From: Hymenobacter cellulosivorans
GTDB lineage: Bacteria > Bacteroidota > Bacteroidia > Cytophagales > Hymenobacteraceae
Reading direction: 5' to 3'
Length of the DNA stretch: 64,000 nucleotides
NCBI RefSeq assembly: GCF_022919135.1
Contig: NZ_CP095049.1
Span: 2,298,501-2,362,500, forward strand
Shown in pieces: positions 16,001 through 24,817 of this stretch. The notes under the pieces are model-generated. The model made no database searches. It saw only the letters and a list, made by a program, of their open reading frames with translations, and was not told where the DNA came from. A program made the translations under genes and the position numbers. The first letter of the stretch is position 1, and each line of letters starts with the position of its first letter.

Positions 16001-18615
16001 ACCGTTTCCCACAGCATGCGCACAATCTTAATCTGGGCCTCGGCCCGCGTGGGCTCGGCCGTTTTGGGCGTCAGGGCCACGAAGCGCAAGGTCTGGGCCT
16101 CTCGGGTGCTGACCAGCTCGGGCAGGTACTGAATGCCGAACATCACTGGCTGGGTCTGCACTTCGAAGGTAGCCAGGCGGTTCACGGGCCGGCCGCTTTC
16201 GTCGAACACCGTGGCAAAGGCCGAGCCTTCCAAGGTGCCCAGGTCCTGGTAGTCGGGCACGTCGTAGGTGGCTGTGCCGTTGCCGCTGGCGTCGGTGGTG
16301 CCTTCGCGCACGGTTTTCTCAAACCGGTCGGAAATGGAGCTGTTTTCCTGCTGGCCGAAGTAGCGGCGGCGCGCTTCGCCGGTATAGATGTAGAAGTTGT
16401 AGTCGGCGTACTTCTTAGGGTTGAAGGGCTTTTCCTTGAGCGAGAATTCCACTTCAAACTTCCGGTCGGACGCAGGCGGGCCAAACAGGTTCATGGCCGT
16501 GATGTTGGCATTCACCGCCTGGCCCGGACCTACGGCGGCTGGCGCGGCTTTCACCGTCACCTTCAGCCGGTCGGGAATGAACTCTTCCACCGAAATGGTG
16601 CGCGAAGTCAGCAGCACGTCGTTGCCAGTCAGGACTTCCAGGGTGTAGAGGCCGGTCATGATGCCGGCGGGCAGGATAAAGCGCGACTCAAACGAGCCGT
16701 CGGCCGAGAGCTTTTTGCGCAGACTGGCGTACTCCTTACCCGTGGGTAGCAGCAGACGGATTTTCACCGGCAGGTTGGCCGGTGGGGCCTGCCAGCCCTC
16801 GGTGCGAACCACGGTGTTGGTTTGAATCGTGTCGCCGGGGCGGTACAGGTCCCGGTCGCCGTATAGGAAGGCCTGGTAGCGGGCCGCGTTGCTTTGCAGG
16901 CCACCTACGTCAAAGCGCGAGGTTTCGACCCGGCTGCTGGGCAAATTCAGGAAAGTGAAGTCCGACTCGCGCTGGGCCGTGACCATCGTCAGGCGGAAGC
17001 GGCTGGTGGCGGCAGTGCTGTCGAAGACGGCCACGCCCGCGCTGTTGGTAGTAGCGCTGCTAATCACTTGGTTGTTGGAGCTCACAAAGCGCACGTTCAC
17101 GCCGCTCAGGGCCGTGGCGTTGCGGATGGAGTTGGCGAATACCAGCGTGCGGCCGGCCTTGCCCTGCTTCACAATCAGGCCGATATCCGACACCGATACG
17201 AGCTTGCTCACCTGCAGCCACTGCCGCTCGGTGTCCTGCACTTTCACCACGTAGAGGCCCTTCATGGGGCCGGTAAATTCCAGGTCCTTGAAGCTCAGGT
17301 TGAGCAGGCGCATGCCGTTTTCCTTGGGCATGGCCGCCACGGTGTAGGTGCGCTCGGTCAGCACGTTGCCCAGCTGCTCCACGTCGTAGTAGTTGTACGA
17401 CTTGTCTTCGTAGCCGCCTTCGCCACCGTCGCCTTCTTCCCCGCCGCCGTCCTCGTCGTAGTCGTAGCCGTACTGCGGGCCGTTGCGCAAGAGCTGCTGA
17501 ATGTTGTTAGCGTAGACCTTGGCAATGGTGACCTGCACCTGCTTGATTTCGGCAATGCGCACGCCCAGGTTGCGGGTACCCAGCGCATCGAGGTACATGG
17601 CCTTGTCGCCGTTGGCAAAGCTCAGACTGGGCCGCTCATCCACGAACGAAGCGGTTTGGGTGAAAGGCTCCGGTAGCTGTCCGCCCAGGGCCCCGCGCAA
17701 CCCGCTACGCAAGCTGATCTGGTAGGTCTTATCCACGTCGAAGCCGCCTTTCAGGGTAAAACCACTTTCCAGGGCCTCCACGGAGTAGTCCACGGCGGGC
17801 TCCACGCTCAGCAGGGCCGGTACTTCCGCCGCCGATACGGGCTGGTTTGTCAATACGGTAATAACCGGGTCACCTTCCACGATGGAGGCCACCACTTCGC
17901 GCACGAGCAAGGTTTGCTGGTCGGGCACGGCTACTTGCGCCGTTAACGGCTGGGTGGTGGCCCGGTCCGAGCCCATCGGGTGCAGGCCGGGGGCCAGCTC
18001 CAGCGTGACGGGGGAACCCGGGCGCACGTCCTGGGTCAGAGCCACGCCCACGATGCTGTCGGCTTCAGCCGACACGACTTCGAAAGCTACGGGCTTGCCA
18101 TCCTGAGTTACTTTGAGCAGGGGCTGAATGTCGGCCGGCTTCACGGCGTAGTTGAAGAGCAGGTTGGCGCGCATTTCGGCCGTGCCCGCCACCCGCCGGC
18201 TCTGGCTCCAGAACAGCTGGGGCTCGTGCATTTGTAGGGCGGGGGTGTGAAACTTGCGCTTGCTCAGCGGCGGCTCTTTCTTGAGCTTCAGGGCTTCCAG
18301 CGCTACTGGCTTCCATTGGGCCTCAAAGGCCGTAGCGGGCCGGAAGGGCTCGGACGGGGAGAAGGTCAGCTCCCGGTCACTGGTCCACTTGAATTTGCCG
18401 CGCACGGCGGGCTCAAACTCGACGTACTGCAGGGTATCCCAGCGGCTGACGCGGCCTTCGCCCACGGGCTCGTCGAAAGTGAAAACGATGTTCTGATAGG
18501 GGCTGATTTCCTCGCCCTCGGGGCTGGAATCAGCGGTAGTGCCCGACTTAGAGCAGGCGTATAGCAATAGCAGCAACACCAGCAAAGGCAGGCGGGATAA
18601 GCGGCGGGTAAGCAT
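13081..18615 (-). CDS. Bacterial alpha-2-macroglobulin family lipoprotein with thioester
   Basis: The 1844-residue protein is a predicted periplasmic lipoprotein (lipobox LLYAC, Cys21). Its domain series is that of bacterial alpha-2-macroglobulins: N-terminal macroglobulin-like domains, an MG2-type segment (YLFGDRDLYRPGDTI-like, near 16850), the A2M domain (near 15000-15200) and a terpenoid-cyclase-like thioester domain. The thioester motif CLEQ begins at Cys1380 (14467-14478). These proteins trap proteases by covalent thioester attack and are thought to guard the periplasm when the envelope is breached. A very acidic Gly/Asp/Glu insert with many Tyr is encoded around 17385-17485. Family length is about 1500-1900. 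It precedes a small TM gene and the chagasin-like inhibitor on the same strand. Confidence 0.93.
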   Translation of the reverse strand: MLTRRLSRLPLLVLLLLLYACSKSGTTADSSPEGEEISPYQNIVFTFDEPVGEGRVSRWDTLQYVEFEPAVRGKFKWTSDRELTFSPSEPFRPATAFEAQWKPVALEALKLKKEPPLSKRKFHTPALQMHEPQLFWSQSRRVAGTAEMRANLLFNYAVKPADIQPLLKVTQDGKPVAFEVVSAEADSIVGVALTQDVRPGSPVTLELAPGLHPMGSDRATTQPLTAQVAVPDQQTLLVREVVASIVEGDPVITVLTNQPVSAAEVPALLSVEPAVDYSVEALESGFTLKGGFDVDKTYQISLRSGLRGALGGQLPEPFTQTASFVDERPSLSFANGDKAMYLDALGTRNLGVRIAEIKQVQVTIAKVYANNIQQLLRNGPQYGYDYDEDGGGEEGDGGEGGYEDKSYNYYDVEQLGNVLTERTYTVAAMPKENGMRLLNLSFKDLEFTGPMKGLYVVKVQDTERQWLQVSKLVSVSDIGLIVKQGKAGRTLVFANSIRNATALSGVNVRFVSSNNQVISSATTNSAGVAVFDSTAATSRFRLTMVTAQRESDFTFLNLPSSRVETSRFDVGGLQSNAARYQAFLYGDRDLYRPGDTIQTNTVVRTEGWQAPPANLPVKIRLLLPTGKEYASLRKKLSADGSFESRFILPAGIMTGLYTLEVLTGNDVLLTSRTISVEEFIPDRLKVTVKAAPAAVGPGQAVNANITAMNLFGPPASDRKFEVEFSLKEKPFNPKKYADYNFYIYTGEARRRYFGQQENSSISDRFEKTVREGTTDASGNGTATYDVPDYQDLGTLEGSAFATVFDESGRPVNRLATFEVQTQPVMFGIQYLPELVSTREAQTLRFVALTPKTAEPTRAEAQIKIVRMLWETVVERQGGRYRYTSQRREVPILTQNRTIDGMFTLDFTPASSGEYEVRISRPGAATSVTSHLYAYGYGDTQSNSFEVNNEGEVTIEADKEKYQPGETAKLLLKTPFAGRVLITVERDKVLDHFYVNTDEKSARVSIPIHGNHVPNIYVTATAIREITDNRLPLTVARGFVPLTVEKPGAKLPVTLTVAEQSRSQTWQTLEASTAPGAAVTFAVVDEGILQMKDYRTPDPYGYFYQKRALEVNAYDVYPFLLPELGTSSSGGDGADLSRRTTPVPSRRVKLLAKWSGVLRADANGKVRYKLRIPQFSGAVRVMAVAYKGDAFGSAEQTMRIADPVVISTSLPRFLSPGDTIDVPVTLTNTTKRKVRLDVMPLVDGPLEPIVKTIIAGGHTAGLTPTVTLSPNTEGRIQLRFRAKQQIGNATVNVKVAAFNPADAGSQAFETFTETIEIPVRPASPLEKVSGSGVVKGGSNQALNLKTAFIPSTLRSQLVVSRSPMTEFAKDLRYLLQYPYGCLEQTVSAAFPQLYYGDLTATLSQKTGKQAKGTRFNPNYNVQEAIRKIESQQLYNGSLSYWPGGDYDNWWATTYAAHFLLEAQRAGFEVNKSHLDKVLQYLQARTRKRETEEYDYFDVSSIARRKVIAKKEIPYSIYVLALAGRQDAVALNYYKSNKQLLAQDSRFLLAAAQAVGGNQKAYRDLLPTTFTETAAHRAFDGSFYSPIRDEALVLNSLLEVDPGNALVPKLTRQLSRQVKQATWLNTQERAFSLLALGKVARQNAKSTATASLLADAKEIGKFTGTDLTVNNVANRQVALRTTGTGSLYYFWETEGVSPLNTVRQEDSFLKVRREFLDRNGKPVSSTTFRQNDLVVVRITIQSADAAGEVPNVAITDLLPAGLEIENPRIGAVRDIDWATDAATPDYLDMRDDRLNLFTTVSTSPKSFYYVARAVSKGTFRLGPVSADAMYNAEYHSYNGAGVVRVR

Positions 18616-18990
18616 AAGGATAGGGAGAAGAAAATGGACGCGGGAAGGTATAGAAAAAGGAGGATATACAGAGGAGGTAAAAATTGAAACCAGACTAAGC
18701 TAGGGCTCCGGATGCGAAATATTAGCTGACTTTCAATGCGTTTGACAAGCAATAGCAGGAGGTAGCATAGGGCACATAATCCTCAGTCATTAACCAATGT
18801 ATTATGGAAAGTATAATAGAATTTATATGTAATATTATTTCAATAAAAATAATAATAAAATAAAACTATAGCTGCTAATTAGTAATATGATTGAAAATTA
18901 AATCAATATTAAAATCAACAAAATTAGAATACTACTATGTAGATTGGGGTTCGCTCTTTCACTTTCACTTCTCTCTTAACTCCATTTTAC
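18616..18990. other. AT-rich divergent spacer
   Basis: This stretch separates the A2M gene (minus) from the second susC gene (plus). From about 18730 to 18950 it is strongly AT-rich. A segment at 18626-18669 resembles 26647-26688 (see repeats). TAGATTGG at 18940-18947 is a weak -7 candidate for susC with no good -33 partner. No gene seen. Confidence 0.5.
18626..18669 (+). repeat. Copy 1 of a short dispersed sequence
   Basis: By eye, about 40 bases align with 26647-26688, sharing AATGGACGC, GAAA-AAGG and GATATAC in the same order and spacing. Both copies lie in non-coding DNA. Confidence 0.4.
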
Positions 18991-21900
18991 ATGAGAAAAG
19001 CTTTACTCATAACACCTCTCTTTGCGGTGACCATGCTACACCATGTAGCGGCGCAGAATAGGAGTGTTTCAGGCCAGGTGGTTGATCAGTCGGGCAATGG
19101 CCTGCCTGGGGCCACTGTTATTGTAAAGGGAACAACCACGGGCGTCTCGACCAACTCAGACGGGACATTCACGCTGAGCGTACCCGAGGGCGGCGGTACC
19201 CTCATTATCAGCTCGGTGGGCTATCTGAACCAGGAACAGGTTATTGGCACCGAATCCAAGTTCACTGTTCGCCTGGCAGAAGACACCAAGCAGCTGAGTG
19301 AAGTAGTCGTGGTGGGCTACGGCACCCAGGCCCGCCGGGACCTGACAGGCTCCGTGGCTTCTATCAGCGGTAAGGAAATAGCCGCGGCTCCGGTGCAGAG
19401 CTTCGACCAGGCCTTGCAGGGCCGCGCTACCGGCGTCAACATCACCACGCCCAACGGCGTGCTCAACAATGCCCCTGTTATCCGGGTACGGGGTGTAAAC
19501 TCGCTGAGTCTTAGTTCGCAGCCGCTGTTCGTTATCGACGGTATTCCGGCTTTTAGTGGCAATACCTCGGCTGTAGGCTCGGTACCCAATAACCCACTGG
19601 CCAATATCAACCCGGCCGATATTGAAAGCATTGAGGTGCTGAAAGATGCGTCGGCGGCGGCCATTTACGGTTCGCGGGCGGCGGGCGGCGTAATTCTGGT
19701 TACGACCAAGAAAGGCAAGCGGGGCTCCAGCAAGATTTCGGTAGACTCCTGGGCGGGCTGGTCGGAGCCGGTGCGGCTCTACGATCTGCTCAATGCCGAG
19801 CAGTATATTAATATCAAGAATGAGGCGGTACGCAACCTGAACGCCAACCGCGCCGCCATTGGCCAGCCCGCTACCAACGTGGAAGGCTTCCGCCCCACGC
19901 TCGATGGTAGTGGTAACCCCGTGGACACGCGCTGGTATGACTACATCTACCGCACGGGCTTCTCCACTGCCAACACCGTAAATTTTTCGGGCGGTACCGA
20001 CAAGACCACGTACTTCACTTCGGTGGGCTACAGCGACCAGAAAGGCATGCTGGAGGGCAACACGTTCAAGCGTATATCGGCCCGCCTGAACTTGGATCAT
20101 AAGGTATTCAAAACGTTCACGGTAGGCACCCGGGTGGGCTATTCCAACAGCCGCAACCAGTCGCCCAACTCCGGCTCGGTAGGCGACGGAGCCTTCGGAA
20201 CCGGTGGTCTGGGCCGCCTGCCGCTGGTGCTGCCGCCCAACGTGCCAGCCCGCAACCCCGACGGGACCTACAACCTCAGCGGCTCGGGCATCGGGCCGGG
20301 AGCGAATATTAACCCCACCGGTACCAACAACGCCCCGCTGCTGCCGGGCTACTACAACCCGCTGGTAGATCTGGAAAACAACTACTTCCGCTCGGAAAGC
20401 AACCAGATAGAGGGCAGTGTATACGCCAACTGGGAAGTGGTGCCGGGCCTGAACATACGTACGCTCTACGGCATCAACAACCTGAGCTTCGAAGACAAGG
20501 CCTTTTATACCCCGTTGGCTGGCGACGGAGCCTCCCCAGGCGGGCAGGCCATCAACTACTACCGCACCAACAAGCGCTGGAACTGGCAGAACACCGCTCA
20601 GTACGACCGGCTCTTCGGCGAACGGCATAACCTGTCGTTGCTGCTGGGCAACGAGCAGCAGCAGACGAGCACCGAGCGGTGGGGCGCCAACCGGACCGGC
20701 ATTGCCGATGCTTTTCTGAGCAACTACCAGGGCTTGTTTACCAACATTGCCGCTGCCGGTAACTTCCAGGGCGAAAACTATCTGGTGTCGTTTTTCGGCC
20801 GCCTGAACTATGACTTCGCTAAAAAGTACCTGCTCTCCATCAACGTGCGCCGCGACGGGTATTCGGCCTGGGCCGACAAGTGGGGCATCTTCTACGGAGC
20901 TTCGGCGGGCTATGTGCTGTCGGAGGAAAGCTTCTGGAAAAACAATGCCGGCCTCTCCAAAGCCGTAAGCTTCTTTAAGCTGACCGGCAGCTACGGCGAA
21001 GTGGGCAACAGCCAGGGCATCGACGACTATGCTTACCTGCGCTACTACGATAATAGCTTCTACGGCGACCCCGCCACGCTTTACTTCAGCAGCCCCGGCA
21101 GCCCAAACCTGACCTGGGAAACCAGTAAGAAGTCTGACGTAGGCTTTGCCTTCGGCCTGCTGGAAGACCGCTTCACCGGTGACTTCAGCTACTACAACAA
21201 CTTGGTGGACGGGCTGATTCTGCGCGTGCCGCAGGCGCCTTCCAAGGGTATTCCCGGCACCGTAGCCCCCGGCGACCCGGCCAACTCGCTCAATAACTCC
21301 ATTCCGGATAACGTGGGCAAAATGCGTAACACCGGCGTAGAAGTAAACCTGAAGTTTCAGGCTATACGGAAACCGAGCTTTACCTGGACCGTGGGCGGCA
21401 ACTTCTCGACCCTGAAAAACGAGGTGCTGGCGCTGGCTACCGAAGGGCAGCGCATTGCCACCTCTACCTCCGGCCTGGAAACGGTAAACTTCACGGAAGT
21501 AGGCCGTTCGGTAGGCGAAATACTGGCCGTGCCCTCGGAGGGTGTAAACCCGGCGAACGGTCGTCGTATGCTGCGCCGCGCCGATGGCTCTATTGTGCAG
21601 TACAACCACCAGGGCGGCGGTACTGGCTGGACTACCCTTGACGGTGTGGGCGTGCCCTCGCCCACGCAGCTTGGCGACGGCCAGTTCTATGGGCCAGTAC
21701 TGCCAAAGTGGTACGGTGGGGTTGATAATACCTTTACCTACAAGGGTTTCGACCTGGGCGTGTTCGTGCAGTACTCCGGTGGCAACTACATCTATAACGG
21801 CACCAAATCAGGCCTGCACGACCAGCGCTTCTGGAACAACGACGTGGACATCCTCAACCGCTGGACCCCCGAAAACCCGGGCAATGCTGAGTGGCCGCGC

Positions 21901-22209
21901 GTCGTATACGGCGACAACGTTTCCAACGGCTCGGCTCTGGTAATGTCGTCGAATGTGGAGAAGGGCGACTTTGTGCGCCTGCGCAACGTGGTGCTGGGCT
22001 ACGCGGTGCCTACCACTGCCATTACCCGCTTTGGGGTGAGCAGCCTCCGTTTCTATGCGCAGGTACAGAACGCGCTGCTGCTGACAAAGTACTCGGGTAT
22101 CGACCCGGAAATCTCCACCAACGGCGCCAGCAATACTGGTGCAGGTGTAGACCGCAACTCCGTCGGGCAGGCGCGCACCTACACGGTGGGCTTCAACATT
22201 GGTTTCTAA
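18991..22209 (+). CDS. SusC/RagA-family TonB-dependent outer-membrane transporter (second)
   Basis: The 1072-residue receptor has a signal peptide ending in VAAQ near residue 22, a carboxypeptidase-like domain (VSGQVVDQSGNGLPGATV; IISSVGY), and a TonB box region EVVVVGYGTQ. Its plug domain has FVIDGIPAF and the classical SusC signature IESIEVLKDASAAAIYGSR, and the beta barrel ends GFNIGF. The pair partner SusD starts 18 bp downstream. The N-terminal domain is clearly related to the receptor at 6423, but barrel and plug loops differ, so the two systems probably import different substrates. No catabolic enzyme lies beside it, so the substrate is unknown. The ATG start fits the signal peptide. 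Confidence 0.96.
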   Translation: MRKALLITPLFAVTMLHHVAAQNRSVSGQVVDQSGNGLPGATVIVKGTTTGVSTNSDGTFTLSVPEGGGTLIISSVGYLNQEQVIGTESKFTVRLAEDTKQLSEVVVVGYGTQARRDLTGSVASISGKEIAAAPVQSFDQALQGRATGVNITTPNGVLNNAPVIRVRGVNSLSLSSQPLFVIDGIPAFSGNTSAVGSVPNNPLANINPADIESIEVLKDASAAAIYGSRAAGGVILVTTKKGKRGSSKISVDSWAGWSEPVRLYDLLNAEQYINIKNEAVRNLNANRAAIGQPATNVEGFRPTLDGSGNPVDTRWYDYIYRTGFSTANTVNFSGGTDKTTYFTSVGYSDQKGMLEGNTFKRISARLNLDHKVFKTFTVGTRVGYSNSRNQSPNSGSVGDGAFGTGGLGRLPLVLPPNVPARNPDGTYNLSGSGIGPGANINPTGTNNAPLLPGYYNPLVDLENNYFRSESNQIEGSVYANWEVVPGLNIRTLYGINNLSFEDKAFYTPLAGDGASPGGQAINYYRTNKRWNWQNTAQYDRLFGERHNLSLLLGNEQQQTSTERWGANRTGIADAFLSNYQGLFTNIAAAGNFQGENYLVSFFGRLNYDFAKKYLLSINVRRDGYSAWADKWGIFYGASAGYVLSEESFWKNNAGLSKAVSFFKLTGSYGEVGNSQGIDDYAYLRYYDNSFYGDPATLYFSSPGSPNLTWETSKKSDVGFAFGLLEDRFTGDFSYYNNLVDGLILRVPQAPSKGIPGTVAPGDPANSLNNSIPDNVGKMRNTGVEVNLKFQAIRKPSFTWTVGGNFSTLKNEVLALATEGQRIATSTSGLETVNFTEVGRSVGEILAVPSEGVNPANGRRMLRRADGSIVQYNHQGGGTGWTTLDGVGVPSPTQLGDGQFYGPVLPKWYGGVDNTFTYKGFDLGVFVQYSGGNYIYNGTKSGLHDQRFWNNDVDILNRWTPENPGNAEWPRVVYGDNVSNGSALVMSSNVEKGDFVRLRNVVLGYAVPTTAITRFGVSSLRFYAQVQNALLLTKYSGIDPEISTNGASNTGAGVDRNSVGQARTYTVGFNIGF

Positions 22210-22227
22210 CGCAAGTACTCTCGTCTG

Positions 22228-23715
22228 ATGAAGACTCTTTTTTCTTATAAAACCGCCCTCGGCCTTTGCGCCGCGCTGCTGGCTCTGGGCACAACTTCGT
22301 GCGACAAAGAAAAGCTTTCCCCCATTCCCACTACGCTGACTCCGGCCGACGTGGCGTTTGATAACCCAAGCCGGGTACTGCTGCAGGTCAACAATATGTA
22401 CTCCTGGGTAAAGGCCGGTCAATTCCTGGGTGGCCGCTACCAGATTTTTAGCGACATCCGGGCCAACGACTTCCTGAACCGGACCTCCAACGGGGTAACC
22501 GGCCTGGCAGTATGGAACCACACGCTGACGGAAACCTCGCAGAACGACGTAGTCAACACCTGGGTTGCCGGCTACGCCGCTATCAACCAGATCAACGTGT
22601 TTTTGGCCCGGCTCGACGAAAATGCCGCCAAGTTCACGACCACGCCCTTCCCGGCCGATTATACGGCTACTGTAACTCAGTACCGGGCCGAGGGGCAGTT
22701 GCTGCGGGCCCTGACGTACTACTCGCTGCTGCAGCTGTACGCCCGGCCTTTCACTGATGGAGCGGGCAGCAAGCCCGGCCTGCCGCTACGCCTGCAGGCC
22801 GAAATGGACTTTGGCAATAACGACCTGGCCCGCAGCAGCGTGGCCGAGGTATACGCTCAGATTCTGAAAGACCTGGACTTCGCGGAGCAAAACCTGCCGC
22901 TGAGCCAGACCAGTGCGTTGCTGAACGTGACCCGTGCCCACCGTAACACGGCTATTGCTCTGAAAACGCGGGTGTACCTGAGCATGGGCCGCTACGCAGA
23001 TGTTATCCGGGAAGCCGATAAGATTGTGTCGGCTACCGCGCCGTTCACGGCCCCAACCGGCGTGCGCCATACGCTGACAGCCTCGGTAGCCAACGTATTT
23101 GCTGCTCCGCAGGAAACGCTGGAAAGCATTCTGAGCTTCCCGTTCTCAGCCCAAAACCAGCCCGGCACCCAAAACCAGTTGGCGTACTATTATCTGCCCG
23201 CTCCCCTGGGTAATGGGGAGTACAGTCTGAACACTGGAGCCGGCAGCACCCTGGCTAACCCGGCTTTTAAGGCCACCGATGAGCGCCGCACCAGCCTAGT
23301 TACGGTGGTTAATAATGTGTCGTATCTGCGCAAGTACCCCAACGGAGCTCCGTACACCGATAAGGCCCCGGTTATCCGTTACGCCGAGGTATTGCTGAGC
23401 CTGGCCGAAGCCCGCTTCCGTACCAACGGCGGTGCCGACCCGCAGGCTTTGGCTCTACTTAACGCTGTGTCGCAGCGTTCCAATGGCACCTTGTACACGG
23501 CTTTTGCTACTTCAGAAGCTGCGGTTGATGCGGTATTAATCGAGCGCCGCATCGAGTTTTTGGGCGAAGGTATCCGCAACATCGACATCATGCGCCTGAA
23601 CGCACCGATTCCCGGCAAGGGCTCGGTTAGTGCTGTCACCCCTTCCGACGTGCTGTACGTGTGGCCCATCCCGGCGGCGGAACTAGCAACTAACAAGCTG
23701 ATGACGCGCAACTAG
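22228..23715 (+). CDS. SusD/RagB-family lipoprotein (second, intact)
   Basis: The 495-residue surface lipoprotein partners the SusC encoded 18 bp upstream. It has a signal peptide and lipobox (TTSC near residue 24), TPR-like helices (YRAEGQLLRALTYYSLLQLYARPF; AIALKTRVYLSMGRYADVI), and the typical SusD C-terminal region with RYAEVLLSLAEA and ERRIEFLGEGIRNIDIMR. Length is normal and the frame is intact, unlike the SusD gene at 9598. A terminator with a T-run follows directly, so this operon is just susC-susD. Confidence 0.95.
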   Translation: MKTLFSYKTALGLCAALLALGTTSCDKEKLSPIPTTLTPADVAFDNPSRVLLQVNNMYSWVKAGQFLGGRYQIFSDIRANDFLNRTSNGVTGLAVWNHTLTETSQNDVVNTWVAGYAAINQINVFLARLDENAAKFTTTPFPADYTATVTQYRAEGQLLRALTYYSLLQLYARPFTDGAGSKPGLPLRLQAEMDFGNNDLARSSVAEVYAQILKDLDFAEQNLPLSQTSALLNVTRAHRNTAIALKTRVYLSMGRYADVIREADKIVSATAPFTAPTGVRHTLTASVANVFAAPQETLESILSFPFSAQNQPGTQNQLAYYYLPAPLGNGEYSLNTGAGSTLANPAFKATDERRTSLVTVVNNVSYLRKYPNGAPYTDKAPVIRYAEVLLSLAEARFRTNGGADPQALALLNAVSQRSNGTLYTAFATSEAAVDAVLIERRIEFLGEGIRNIDIMRLNAPIPGKGSVSAVTPSDVLYVWPIPAAELATNKLMTRN

Positions 23716-23737
23716 CGCTCCTTCATTTTTATCATGC

Positions 23738-23772
23738 AAAAGAGGCTTCCCAGTATGGGGAGCCTCTTTTTT
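23738..23772. terminator. Rho-independent terminator after susD
   Basis: Stem 23738-23751 with 23757-23770 (13 of 14 paired), five-base loop, then a T-run. It lies between the convergent susD (plus) and a secreted-protein gene (minus) and has A/T runs on both sides, so it can serve both strands. Confidence 0.88.
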
Positions 23773-23812
23773 GTGTGCCTGGCGTTCTGAGTTGCACGTA
23801 GCTTACACTGGC

Positions 23813-24559
23813 TTATTCCGCCTGCCGCATAATCAGCTCCCGACCAGCCTGCACGAACTCGACCTGGAGCAGCCGGCGGGTGGAGGCGTCGAGCCAGTAG
23901 GTGACGGTGCTTTGGTCCTTGCCAAAGGTTTGCACCACCCAGGCCGGCTGGCTGGTCCTGCCGTCGGGGGAGGGCAGGGTCCGAGCTCCGATGATACGGC
24001 CCTGCACCCAGTCTTGCCCGCCTTTTTCGTACACGTACTGGGCAAACTTAAAGGCCTGCCCGGCCCGCAGCGGCAGGGCCTGCACCACCAAGTCGGCGGA
24101 AAAGGAGTCGAACAGAGCGGCCGGGGTCGTCAGGTCGACGGCGGTGCGTTGGGTGCCCACCTGGTTGAAGCCCGTGACGCGGGCACCGGCAAAGTCCAGG
24201 GCCAGGGTGCGGCCGTTGGGTTGGTGGGAGCGGTGGGCCTGGGGGTAGAGGGTGCGGCGGTCCACGGTGCCGCTGTCGACGATAACGCCGGTAGGAAAGG
24301 AAATGACGGAGCGCTTGAGGGCCAACTCTTGCCCCGGCCGGGAGAGGTACTCGTAGGAGGTAGCCACGCTGCCGACAGGCTTTTCCTGTCCCGCTTGGCG
24401 CATGAGCATGGTGTAGCGGGCAGAGAAGGGCCGGATGAGCTGCCCATCCACACTGCGGCGCGGGTTGAGCAGCAGCGTGTCGGTGGCGGAGGGCGCCGTC
24501 GCTTGGGCGTGGGCGGTACCCGTCAGGGCCAAGGCCAGCAGTAAGCCGGGAAGTTTCAT
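23813..24559 (-). CDS. Secreted protein of unknown function
   Basis: From ATG 24559 the 248-residue product begins MKLPGLLLALALTGTAHAQ, a clean Sec signal peptide. A longer frame from 24640 only adds sequence without such a signal, so I rejected it. The mature part is predicted beta-rich, with the pattern of a lipocalin-like or DUF3108-like periplasmic barrel (SARYTMLMRQAG near 55; WVVQTFGKDQSTVTYWLD and LLQVEFVQAGRE near the end). I cannot assign a function. It converges on the second susCD operon and is divergent from the LytS-type kinase gene. Confidence 0.8.
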   Translation of the reverse strand: MKLPGLLLALALTGTAHAQATAPSATDTLLLNPRRSVDGQLIRPFSARYTMLMRQAGQEKPVGSVATSYEYLSRPGQELALKRSVISFPTGVIVDSGTVDRRTLYPQAHRSHQPNGRTLALDFAGARVTGFNQVGTQRTAVDLTTPAALFDSFSADLVVQALPLRAGQAFKFAQYVYEKGGQDWVQGRIIGARTLPSPDGRTSQPAWVVQTFGKDQSTVTYWLDASTRRLLQVEFVQAGRELIMRQAE

Positions 24560-24768
24560 GGCGTAAAGCGTAAGGTGAGGGAAAAGAACCAGCCGCCAAG
24601 TACGCCCCGCGTCGTCGGCTTGCTGCCAGTATTCGACCATTGTGGCGGCTTACTCGGCCATTGCCAGACCTTGCTCAACCGTTGACCTGCTACTGAACTA
24701 GCGGCGGCTACTGAGCCAAGGGTCGAGGGAAAGGCCGCAACGGTCGAAAATCCGGTGGGGCGTGCCGG

Positions 24769-24795
24769 TTGACCGCAGCGTGGCGGGTATCTTGG
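24769..24795 (+). promoter_or_regulatory. Candidate promoter for the LytS/LytTR pair
   Basis: TTG at 24769-24771, 16-base gap, TATCTTGG at 24788-24795, close to TAnnTTTG. It is about 20 bases before the kinase ATG, giving a very short leader. Confidence 0.45.
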
Positions 24796-24817
24796 GGCCT
24801 TATCTGCCATTACCGCC

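Noticed and set aside
14788..16749. 653-codon plus-strand frame
   Set aside because: Antisense to the alpha-2-macroglobulin gene; His/Gly/Val-rich product typical of a shadow in GC-rich DNA.
19156..21609. 817-codon minus-strand frame
   Set aside because: Antisense shadow of the second SusC gene.
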